Shown piece by piece: positions 1 through 4,914 of a stretch of DNA of 17,235 nt (the first letter of the stretch is position 1; every line of letters starts with the position of its first letter). The notes under the pieces are model-generated. The model worked only from the letters and a program-made list of their open reading frames with translations. It was not told the origin of the DNA and searched no databases. Source of the DNA: CAYVZU01 sp964455935 (GTDB taxonomy: Bacteria; Fibrobacterota; CAYVZU01); NCBI GenBank assembly GCA_964455935.1, contig CAYVZU010000084.1, positions 1-17,235 of the forward strand, given 5' to 3'. The translations under genes and the position numbers were made by a program.

Positions 1-142
1 CCAGGGTATGAAATACACCCTTTTCTTAGTGTCCACCAAATCGGGGAAGGCTCATAGTGACCGGAAGTTGCGAGGTAGCGGTGTTGGTGCGTCAATCGTC
101 ACGGCAAGGAGAGCAAGCGACTGTCGGGATGGTGAGCGATTG

Positions 143-307
143 ATGGAAGCGGTGGTCGAACGCGGGAACATGACAGCGGCCTATAGGCGCGTGGTAGGGA
201 ACAAAGGCGTTGCGGGTGCTGATGGCATGACCGTGCACGAGCTGAAACCCTATTTGAATGCGCATTCACGAACCGCCGAATACGGAACCGTACGTTCGGT
301 GGTGTGA
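143..307 (+). pseudogene. ltrA: Group II intron reverse transcriptase/maturase, N-terminal fragment
   Basis: From the ATG at 143 the first 41 residues (MEAVVERGNMTAAYRRV, then GNKGVAGADGMTV and HELKPYLNAH) match the start of bacterial group II intron reverse transcriptases, which are normally about 420-480 residues. After Ala-His the frame runs into ribozyme domain V and stops at 305-307, so the last 13 residues are translated ribozyme sequence rather than protein. All catalytic reverse transcriptase blocks (including the YADD box), the maturase domain X and any endonuclease domain are absent. An open frame continues upstream to an ATG at 8, but that part is intron RNA sequence. No functional enzyme can come from this fragment. 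Confidence 0.85.
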
Positions 308-342
308 GAGGACGGGCGCCTTACGGCGCCCTCCTACTCGAT
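270..342 (+). ncRNA. Group II intron domains V and VI
   Basis: Domain V: ACCGCCGAA (272-280) pairs with TTCGGTGGT (295-303) using one G-U pair. TAC (281-283) pairs with GTA (290-292), the apical loop is at 284-289, and a 2-nt CG bulge lies at 293-294. This is the standard domain V layout, and a CGC at 274-276 may be the catalytic triad. Domain VI: GAG-AGGA (306-312) pairs with TCCT (332-335) and CTC (337-339). Inside is a perfect GGGCGCC/GGCGCCC stem (314-331) closed by a TTAC loop, and the unpaired A336 is the expected branch-point adenine. The terminal structures therefore look intact although the ORF is gone. Confidence 0.85.
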
Positions 343-364
343 CTTGTTGGAACCCGGCCGGACT

Positions 365-718
365 TCACGTTCCAGGTACCTCGGCCAATTCCTCGATTGT
401 ATCGGCGATTGGCAGGATCGCGCCAATGCGCGTTTCGTCAAGCAGGTTTCGCACTTCGACGGTCGGATTTAAAATGACCAGTTCCCCGCCTTTGGTTCGG
501 AATCGTTTCCAGAATTCAAGCAGCGCGCCCAGAGCAAAACTGCTTACTTGGGTAGCTGCCGAAAAATCCACGGCGATGAAAAGATTGCGGGCCAAAATTT
601 CCTGCTCCAGGATCTCCTTCAGCGGCTCCACTTCTTTTTTTGACACTTTGTCCTGGATCTCCAAAATCAAGTAGTTTTGGTGATTGTGCCTGGAGAACTT
701 AAGCCCTTCATGGAACAT
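365..718 (-). CDS. STAS-domain protein (anti-sigma factor antagonist family)
   Basis: The 117-residue product is a single STAS domain of the SpoIIAA/RsbV type. In partner-switching systems such proteins bind an RsbW-like kinase when dephosphorylated and release the kinase's target. Residues 51-68 form the family's signature strand-loop-helix, aligning with the SpoIIAA segment around its phospho-serine. The usual Asp-Ser-Ser-Gly-Leu-Gly reads Ser59-Ser60-Phe61-Ala62-Leu63-Gly64 here. The position equivalent to the phosphorylated serine is Phe61, so regulation may use Ser60 or Ser59 or no phosphorylation at all. The ATG at 718 follows an AAGG motif. An in-frame TTG at 760 would add 14 residues with no better ribosome-binding site. 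The PP2C-HATPase protein at 13182-14879 is a conceivable partner, but the pairing is inference. Confidence 0.8.
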   Translation of the reverse strand: MFHEGLKFSRHNHQNYLILEIQDKVSKKEVEPLKEILEQEILARNLFIAVDFSAATQVSSFALGALLEFWKRFRTKGGELVILNPTVEVRNLLDETRIGAILPIADTIEELAEVPGT

Positions 719-767
719 GTCAACCGCCTTGTTTGGAGTCCAGAGTCCCAAGGAAACCAACCCTCAT

Positions 768-792
768 GGCCTATAATTAATTGATATAATAG
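768..792 (-). promoter_or_regulatory. AT-rich candidate promoter of the STAS gene
   Basis: Read on the minus strand, this block contains TATTAT (complement of 786-791), a near match to a -10 box. It is also nearly palindromic, with CTATAAT at one end and ATAATAG at the other. The hexamer about 17 nt further upstream (TTTGGC) is a poor -35. The contrast with the GC-rich surroundings is the main argument; the assignment is tentative. Confidence 0.25.
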
Positions 793-884
793 TACGCTCA
801 AATTGCGTGCCAAAAACCGGCTCGCTCGCAAGCTATTGTTTTTCAATGCGTTACATTGGCTCAAAAACAAAGGATCGGTAGCCC

Positions 885-921
885 TGTGGGGAAAATCGAC
901 AGGTCGATGAGTTTTTCCACA
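885..921. repeat. Long imperfect inverted repeat (hairpin)
   Basis: TGTGGGGAAA (885-894) can pair with TTTTTCCACA (912-921), using two G-U pairs on the + strand. A perfect ATCGAC/GTCGAT pair (895-900 and 903-908) is nested inside, with a 2-nt loop and a 3-nt bulge. One arm contains TTTTCCACA, which fits the relaxed DnaA-box consensus TTWTNCACA; the other arm does not. There is no T-run, so it is not a standard intrinsic terminator. Confidence 0.55.
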
Positions 922-1062
922 CAATGGGATTGGCTGGCGAGGTTCGGTCAGCAGGGAAAATGGAAACAGGCTGGAATGGATCGAGGAGATAGAATCCGGG
1001 AAGATAAACAAAGAATCAAAACAGAAACTATCGCGCCGACCGCTTGGGCAATTACCGGGCGG

Positions 1063-1572
1063 CTACTTTGCGCAGTCCTGTTTCATCTTTCTGATTTTGG
1101 CGGGATCGAACCCCTTTTGCGCAGCCTTGCCGACAAGCATCCGGTAGGTCGATTCCTCCATCTGAGGCGCGCGCGATAAAATCCATAAATACTCCCGCTT
1201 GGGTTCGCCCACCAGCACGTAGGAGTAGTCCGGCGCCAGTTCAAGAATCCAATAGTCGCCTTTGAAAGGCCAGAAGAATTGAACTTTGAGTTTTGCATTG
1301 CCGGTGTTTGGCACAACGAAAGCCTTGCCCTCGGCGACTTTGGGTTTGCCGTCTTTAAGGCAGGAATTGCGCACAACAACATACCCTTTGGGATGCAAAG
1401 AATATTCGGCTTGTACGCACGAGCATCCCTTTTCGAACCAAGCTGGCAATGCGGCGATCTCAAACCATTGGCCAAGATAGCGATTGAGGTCCACCTGGGG
1501 AACAACATCCAAGCGAGCTCCTTGTGGCGCGCAGGAACATATCAGCACGGCCAAACCCAAGATATTTTTCAT
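1063..1572 (-). CDS. blc: Blc-type lipocalin, predicted outer-membrane lipoprotein
   Basis: The 169-residue protein belongs to the bacterial lipocalin (Blc) family, beta-barrels that bind fatty acids or lysophospholipids and sit on the outer membrane. A short signal peptide (residues 1-13, NILGLAVLICS) ends at Cys14 in a slightly irregular lipobox (Ile-Cys-Ser-Cys). The lipocalin signature NRYLGQWFEIA lies at 30-40 with the invariant Trp36, and the late family motif VGEPKREYLWILSR spans about 121-134. Extra cysteines at 50, 52, 71 and 167 are more than E. coli Blc carries and could form disulfides. The start is set by GGAGG 5 nt before the ATG at 1572; a longer frame to 1596 lacks this. That Shine-Dalgarno lies in a potential hairpin (see the leader entry). 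Family membership is clear; the ligand is unknown. Confidence 0.9.
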   Translation of the reverse strand: MKNILGLAVLICSCAPQGARLDVVPQVDLNRYLGQWFEIAALPAWFEKGCSCVQAEYSLHPKGYVVVRNSCLKDGKPKVAEGKAFVVPNTGNAKLKVQFFWPFKGDYWILELAPDYSYVLVGEPKREYLWILSRAPQMEESTYRMLVGKAAQKGFDPAKIRKMKQDCAK

Positions 1573-1628
1573 TGATCCTCCGTGAGTATTCACCACGGAG
1601 CGACGATGTTATAAATGATGCCCGTGGT
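1573..1628 (-). promoter_or_regulatory. Lipocalin mRNA leader with two competing helices
   Basis: Two perfect 7-bp inverted repeats overlap here. CTCCGTG (1578-1584) with CACGGAG (1594-1600) has a 9-nt loop and would bury GGAG of the Shine-Dalgarno. ACCACGG (1592-1598) with CCGTGGT (1622-1628) has a 23-nt loop and would free it. They share 1594-1598, so only one can form at a time. Such a layout would allow translational switching if transcription starts upstream of 1628. A TATAAC (complement of 1608-1613) inside the larger loop could instead be a -10 box, which would make the outer repeat a DNA operator. Confidence 0.4.
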
Positions 1629-1739
1629 TGCTGATTCCTTGTTGATGAATGAGAAAGAAAGGGCACCTTTCACGTTAAGTCCAAAAGAGGAACCGTGGTC
1701 ACGGCCGTTGAGCCGCGCCACAAGGGAGGAGGTAGTCCC

Positions 1740-1796
1740 ATGCGTAAAATGCAACAACCTATTATCCTAATTTCAGCGGTTGCATGCAGAGCATAA
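1740..1796 (+). CDS. Possible 18-residue small protein or leader peptide
   Basis: An 18-codon frame (MRKMQQPIILISAVACRA, stop TAA at 1794) starts 6 nt after a perfect AGGAGGT Shine-Dalgarno at 1727-1733, inside the GGAGGAGGT run at 1725-1733. It has a basic start, a hydrophobic centre and a cysteine, resembling the beginning of a lipoprotein signal peptide. It is the only candidate gene on the + strand apart from the intron and lies between convergently placed minus-strand features. The sequence also overlaps the 13-mer repeats and a degenerate copy of the interspersed element, so it could be a chance frame. Confidence 0.22.
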   Translation: MRKMQQPIILISAVACRA

Positions 1797-1826
1797 TATG
1801 CAATCTCTTTACAGGATAAAATGCAA
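1742..1826. repeat. Three related 13-mers with core ATAAAATGCAA-like sequence
   Basis: GCGTAAAATGCAA (1742-1754), GCATAATATGCAA (1791-1803) and GGATAAAATGCAA (1814-1826) are direct repeats on the + strand with start-to-start distances of 49 and 23 bp. An inverted TTGCAT at 1780-1785 also makes a dyad with the middle copy. They sit between the end of lepB and the lipocalin gene. They could be protein-binding sites; no known operator was recognised. Confidence 0.4.
1766..1809. repeat. Degenerate end of the interspersed element (third copy?)
   Basis: Starting at CCTAA (1766), this segment aligns with the left end of the element at 6851. By eye about 31 of 43 positions match, allowing one inserted base, and the match ends in an identical GCAATCTCTT (1800-1809). 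The five bases before it (ATTAT) also equal those before the copy at 17113. No right-hand terminal repeat follows, since the lepB coding region begins at 1854. It may be a truncated, decayed copy or a chance resemblance. Confidence 0.35.
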
Positions 1827-1853
1827 TAGGAACCTGGAAAAGGAGACAAAAAG

Positions 1854-2855
1854 CTATGAAATCAGTTTCCCCAGGCGGCTCCAGCGGATGTTGCCGATGG
1901 GATTGATCAAGGCTTCGATGAAGGTTGTGTCGTAAGAGAAATACAGGATGAAAGCCTTGGCTTTGACGAAGTTCTTGCTCAGATAACCCCAGTAGCGCGA
2001 GTCCTTGCTGTTGTCGCGATTGTCGCCCATCATGAAGTAGCAATCCTGTTCGAGCGTGTAGTCGGTGACGGGCCGGCCGTCCACGGTCAGGAACTTGCGG
2101 ACCTCCACTTTGGCGTTTGGGTTCTCGGTGATTATTCGATCGATATTCTGCTGAACCTGCGGCCATTCCGTCAAATCGAAGTCGATCTGGCTGAAGCGGC
2201 CGCGCTGATAACCGATCTGAAAATCGTAGTCCGGATTTCCGTAGGCGCCATCGACATATAGCTGTATGTTGGTTTCCAGTTTGGCCCGTGGATTTTCCTG
2301 GTGAATGATGCCGCGCGCGAAGTAAAAATCACGGACATTGAACTCCGAGAGATGGAGCGTGTCGCCTTTGCGCGGGACGGTCACCGGCCCAAAATTATCG
2401 CGCGGATCGCCGTCAGTGATAATGCGCGGGTCGCCATGTTTTCCCTTGGGCGGGAGAGAGACGAACTTGCCGTCGATGTAAAGGTCCTTTTCCCGTATCT
2501 CGAGGGTCTGGCCCGGTCCGGCCACGCACCGTTTGATATAATCCTTAGCTTCGGGTCCCGGATAGCGGAAGATCACCACATCGCCGGGTTTGGGCGAAGT
2601 GAAGCCCGGCAGTTTATAATAGGTTTTGGGCAGTGCCGGGGCGCCATAAATGAATTTGATGCCAAGCAGAAAATCGTTGGCCAGAAGGCTGTCTTCCATG
2701 GATCCGGTTGGAATCTTGAAGGCCTGGATTACGTATTGAATCACGACCAGGGCCATGATCAGGGCGACAAAAAGTTCTCGGGTGAAGCCAAAAAAGGTTT
2801 GTCCCGGAGCCTGCGCGTCAGATATGGCGGGTTTTCGTCTGAATGGAAGATTCAT
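1854..2855 (-). CDS. lepB: Signal peptidase I
   Basis: This inner-membrane serine protease (333 residues) removes signal peptides from exported proteins. A hydrophobic membrane segment spans about residues 25-44. The nucleophile Ser52 lies in the PTGSME box directly after it, and the general base Lys108 lies in DYIKRCVAGPG. The conserved box GDNRDNSKDSRYWG is at 277-290. All catalytic features are present. The distance from Lys108 to the last box (about 169 residues) is greater than in E. coli LepB (about 127), so the non-catalytic beta-domain is enlarged. The ATG at 2855 is the first possible start after an in-frame stop, but no good Shine-Dalgarno precedes it. The upstream DNA ends in an assembly gap, so its promoter and neighbour are uncertain. 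Confidence 0.95.
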   Translation of the reverse strand: MNLPFRRKPAISDAQAPGQTFFGFTRELFVALIMALVVIQYVIQAFKIPTGSMEDSLLANDFLLGIKFIYGAPALPKTYYKLPGFTSPKPGDVVIFRYPGPEAKDYIKRCVAGPGQTLEIREKDLYIDGKFVSLPPKGKHGDPRIITDGDPRDNFGPVTVPRKGDTLHLSEFNVRDFYFARGIIHQENPRAKLETNIQLYVDGAYGNPDYDFQIGYQRGRFSQIDFDLTEWPQVQQNIDRIITENPNAKVEVRKFLTVDGRPVTDYTLEQDCYFMMGDNRDNSKDSRYWGYLSKNFVKAKAFILYFSYDTTFIEALINPIGNIRWSRLGKLIS

Positions 2856-2902
2856 TGCGTTTCAAGATAGCATATGGAGGAATGTTGGTGCAATACGTCT
2901 CA

Positions 2903-2912
2903 NNNNNNNNNN
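2903..2912. other. Assembly gap (10 Ns)
   Basis: Ten consecutive Ns mark a scaffold join or unresolved repeat. The true distance and even the adjacency of lepB and the GT9 cluster are not proven by this sequence. A short tandem repeat abuts the gap. Confidence 0.98.
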
Positions 2913-2917
2913 TAGAA

Positions 2918-2941
2918 GGATGAAAGGATGAAAGGATGAAA
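2918..2941. repeat. Short tandem repeat, 8-bp unit GGATGAAA x3
   Basis: Three perfect GGATGAAA units run from 2918 to 2941 and decay into GGGAGGAAAA. The array begins 5 nt after the N gap, so more units may be hidden in the gap and the true length is unknown. Confidence 0.9.
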
Positions 2942-2988
2942 GGGAGGAAAATCCTTCGTTGTGCTTTCTCTCGTTTTCCGTCTGCGAG

Positions 2989-3023
2989 CTCAGTGGTTTC
3001 AAGGTCCTTCTGAGAAACCTGAG
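2989..3023 (-). terminator. Hairpin after the GT9 gene
   Basis: CTCA (2989-2992) plus GGTTTC (2995-3000) pair with GAAACC (3014-3019) and TGAG (3020-3023), leaving a 2-nt bulge and a 13-nt loop that itself contains AAGG/CCTT. It begins 3 nt beyond the GT9 stop codon, the right place for a transcript end, but no T-run follows on the minus strand, so it may stabilise the 3' end rather than terminate. Confidence 0.35.
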
Positions 3024-3026
3024 TAG

Positions 3027-3989
3027 CTACCTATATGCTTTCGTTTCAATTGCAGCCAGAACCTCGGAGACAGAGATTCCCTCAAGCAAGCAGGCGCCGG
3101 CTCCCGGACAGGAGCGGCAATCCTTTGGAACCAGGGGTATCTCTCCGGGAAGACTCCAGGATGCCGGCGAGAGGGTTGGCTCCGAACAATACAGGCCAAT
3201 CGCGGGAACTCCCAGGCCGGCGGCCATATGCAGGGGCCCGGTATTGGGCGACACGGCAACACGGCACAGCGAGATGACGGCCGCCAGTTCGCGCAGTCCA
3301 AGTCTTCCAAGCTCAACAAAAGCATTGCCGGTCAGGCCGGCTTGCGCGGAGCCGGGCGCGGCAAGGCCGAAGGTGTTGGCCGCAACACGCCAGCCGCGAT
3401 TCACCAGCTCGGCGGCGAGCTGGTTCCATTTCTGCACAGGCCAGTTTGGGCTGGTTTTGGCTGCATACTGCAGAAATACATATTGGAGATTGCCCGCGGA
3501 GCCGCAGCCAAGCACGTGCCGGGCCCGTGCCTGTTCGTCCGGGGTCACGACAATCTTCGGAGGCGCGGATTCGATCTGAATTCCAGCCCTGGCAAGGATG
3601 TCCATGCCGCACTGGTGGCGTTGGCCGCGCTGGCGGCGGCCCAATCCACGTACGCCGGTCAACACCTCGTATGGTTTGCCGCCGATGCCATAGCGCCTTG
3701 GGATCCCAGCCAGACAAGCCGCCCAGGCATGCCGCATTGTTTGTACCAGGAGAAAGGCCGTGTCAAAACGCCTTTTGCGCAATGTGAGCGCCAGTTCGGG
3801 AAGCGAAAGGTCCTGGTCAACAATCAGTTCATCGATATTGGGATGTCCGCGCAGGAGCTGGGCTCCTGCTTTTCCACACAGGAATCCAATGAAGCAGCCG
3901 GGCGTTTGCGTTTTGAGCGCGGACGGCAATCCGGATGCCGTCATGACATCGCCAACCGCATCGGGACGGATGATCAAAACGCGTTTCAT
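3027..3989 (-). CDS. GT9-family glycosyltransferase (heptosyltransferase-like)
   Basis: The 320-residue protein has the two-Rossmann layout of glycosyltransferase family 9, which adds ADP-heptose or related sugars to LPS core on the cytoplasmic face. The N-terminal motif RVLIIRPDAVGDVMTASG (3-20) binds the acceptor side. The C-terminal signature at 247-262 reads SPNTGPLHMAAGLGVP, where the family usually has Asp; Asn249 takes its place. A short cysteine group (291, 294, 300) near the end is common in such proteins. It is the last gene of a four-gene cluster (FkbM-like, GT9, methyltransferase, GT9) and starts 21 nt after the methyltransferase stop, behind a GGAG placed unusually close to its ATG. 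The donor sugar cannot be told from sequence. Confidence 0.87.
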   Translation of the reverse strand: MKRVLIIRPDAVGDVMTASGLPSALKTQTPGCFIGFLCGKAGAQLLRGHPNIDELIVDQDLSLPELALTLRKRRFDTAFLLVQTMRHAWAACLAGIPRRYGIGGKPYEVLTGVRGLGRRQRGQRHQCGMDILARAGIQIESAPPKIVVTPDEQARARHVLGCGSAGNLQYVFLQYAAKTSPNWPVQKWNQLAAELVNRGWRVAANTFGLAAPGSAQAGLTGNAFVELGRLGLRELAAVISLCRVAVSPNTGPLHMAAGLGVPAIGLYCSEPTLSPASWSLPGEIPLVPKDCRSCPGAGACLLEGISVSEVLAAIETKAYR

Positions 3990-4010
3990 GCTCCACTCTT
4001 GCGGATGACC

Positions 4011-4799
4011 CTATGCCTCATGACGATAAGCCACCAGGCTTGTTTGGTCGAGATGGACCAGCTTGCGGGTTGCGCTGAGCTCGTTGAGGAACCGCTCCAC
4101 ATCGGCCGGGTCGCTTCCTCGTCGATAATCGTGCCAGATGATGATTCCGCCCGGCCGGACCATGCGAAGGGCTTTCTCGGTGTCGCTCCGAATATAGGAA
4201 TAGGTATGGGAGCCGTCGACGAAAATCAAATCGCAACTCGCCAGGTAGGGTGTTTCATCAAAGCGTTTGCTATCGCAATAGAGTTGTTCGATCTTGCTCT
4301 CTTCCGGCGTGCCTGAGTAGATGAATTTTGAATGGGACGACTCTGCAAGGGCGATTTGCGAAGACGCCCGGCTGTCTTCCTCGCCCGCCTGGTACTGGTC
4401 CGCCTGGGACGGGTGCAGCGTCAATGTGGTGATGCGGGCCTTAGGTTCCGAATTGCGGGCCCAAAGGTAAGTGGTGCGGCCCGAACAGGTCCCGAACTCG
4501 AACATACGGCCTGCCCGCTTTGCGAGCACTGACAGGATCCAGGCCTCGGTGTCGGAGGTTGCGCCCGCAAGAGCCACGTTTCCCAGACCAAGGAAGCGGA
4601 CCTCATTTTTTAGCAGGTCGCTCCAGTCCCGGAAGCCAAACTGCTTGTCGAATTCGTTAAGAAGGATCTTTGGAATTACGGTTTTGCCATACCGGTTTTC
4701 GGAGATGTAGAGCCGCCTGCGATAGCGGTGGAACTGCTTCATCAGAACAACCGTTAATACCAGCAGGATCCCGATAAGGGCGTGCAATATCCATGTCAT
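4011..4799 (-). CDS. Membrane-tethered class I SAM-dependent methyltransferase
   Basis: The 262-residue protein has one N-terminal hydrophobic segment (about residues 3-20) followed by a basic stretch, then a class I methyltransferase fold. The SAM-binding motif I is at 99-110 (MFEFGTCSGRTT), a later acidic motif is at 191-200 (LIFVDGSHTY), and the core ends with HDY at 223-225. This pattern matches the methyltransferase_24 group often found in glycan clusters, where members methylate sugars. The start at 4799 is chosen because GGGGAGG lies 5 nt upstream; the frame runs open to 4835 without a comparable site. Its place between two GT9 genes suggests it acts on the same surface glycan, a contextual inference. 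Confidence 0.82.
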   Translation of the reverse strand: MTWILHALIGILLVLTVVLMKQFHRYRRRLYISENRYGKTVIPKILLNEFDKQFGFRDWSDLLKNEVRFLGLGNVALAGATSDTEAWILSVLAKRAGRMFEFGTCSGRTTYLWARNSEPKARITTLTLHPSQADQYQAGEEDSRASSQIALAESSHSKFIYSGTPEESKIEQLYCDSKRFDETPYLASCDLIFVDGSHTYSYIRSDTEKALRMVRPGGIIIWHDYRRGSDPADVERFLNELSATRKLVHLDQTSLVAYRHEA

Positions 4800-4914
4800 G
4801 TATTCCTCCCCAGACAATTGAAAACCAGATGGCATTTCCGGCCATTCATGCGGTGCGCACCGTCCGCAGGGCTGTTTTCACCGAGATGCTTTGCAGCGGA
4901 GCGTTGGCCCATTT

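Larger units (their letters stand above)
1..342 (+). mobile_element. Group II intron, 3' part, with most of the maturase ORF deleted
   Basis: This stretch begins inside a group II intron; its 5' end lies outside the window. It reads from late ribozyme sequence into the first roughly 40 codons of the reverse transcriptase/maturase ORF (ATG at 143). Near 262-270 it then jumps straight to ribozyme domains V and VI. An intact intron of this kind would carry a further 1.2-1.5 kb of reverse transcriptase, maturase and domain IV sequence at that point. The 3' boundary is placed at 342 because the bulged adenine of domain VI (336) is then 7 nt from the end, as usual, and the intron ends in GAT. It sits only 22 bp beyond the stop codon of the STAS gene and faces the opposite way. 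It is either a natural internal deletion or an assembly collapse; the sequence alone cannot separate these. Confidence 0.82.
719..1062. other. Intergenic region between lipocalin and STAS genes
   Basis: These 344 bp contain no convincing gene. The part nearest the STAS gene (768-792) is strongly AT-rich, unlike the surrounding coding DNA, and may hold its promoter. A long imperfect hairpin lies at 885-921. No intrinsic terminator with a T-run was found after the lipocalin stop. Short reading frames on both strands here have no ribosome-binding site or recognisable sequence. Confidence 0.6.

Noticed and set aside
1..342. Functional reverse transcriptase or retron
   Set aside because: All catalytic blocks are missing, and the sequence after codon 41 is group II intron domain V-VI, not protein-coding.
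885..921. Replication origin suggested by a DnaA-box-like word
   Set aside because: Only one arm fits the consensus, there is no cluster of boxes, and no origin-associated genes are nearby.
3228..4316. 362-codon open frame on the + strand
   Set aside because: It runs antisense to the GT9 and methyltransferase genes, has no recognisable motifs, and the minus-strand genes there have clear family signatures and ribosome-binding sites.
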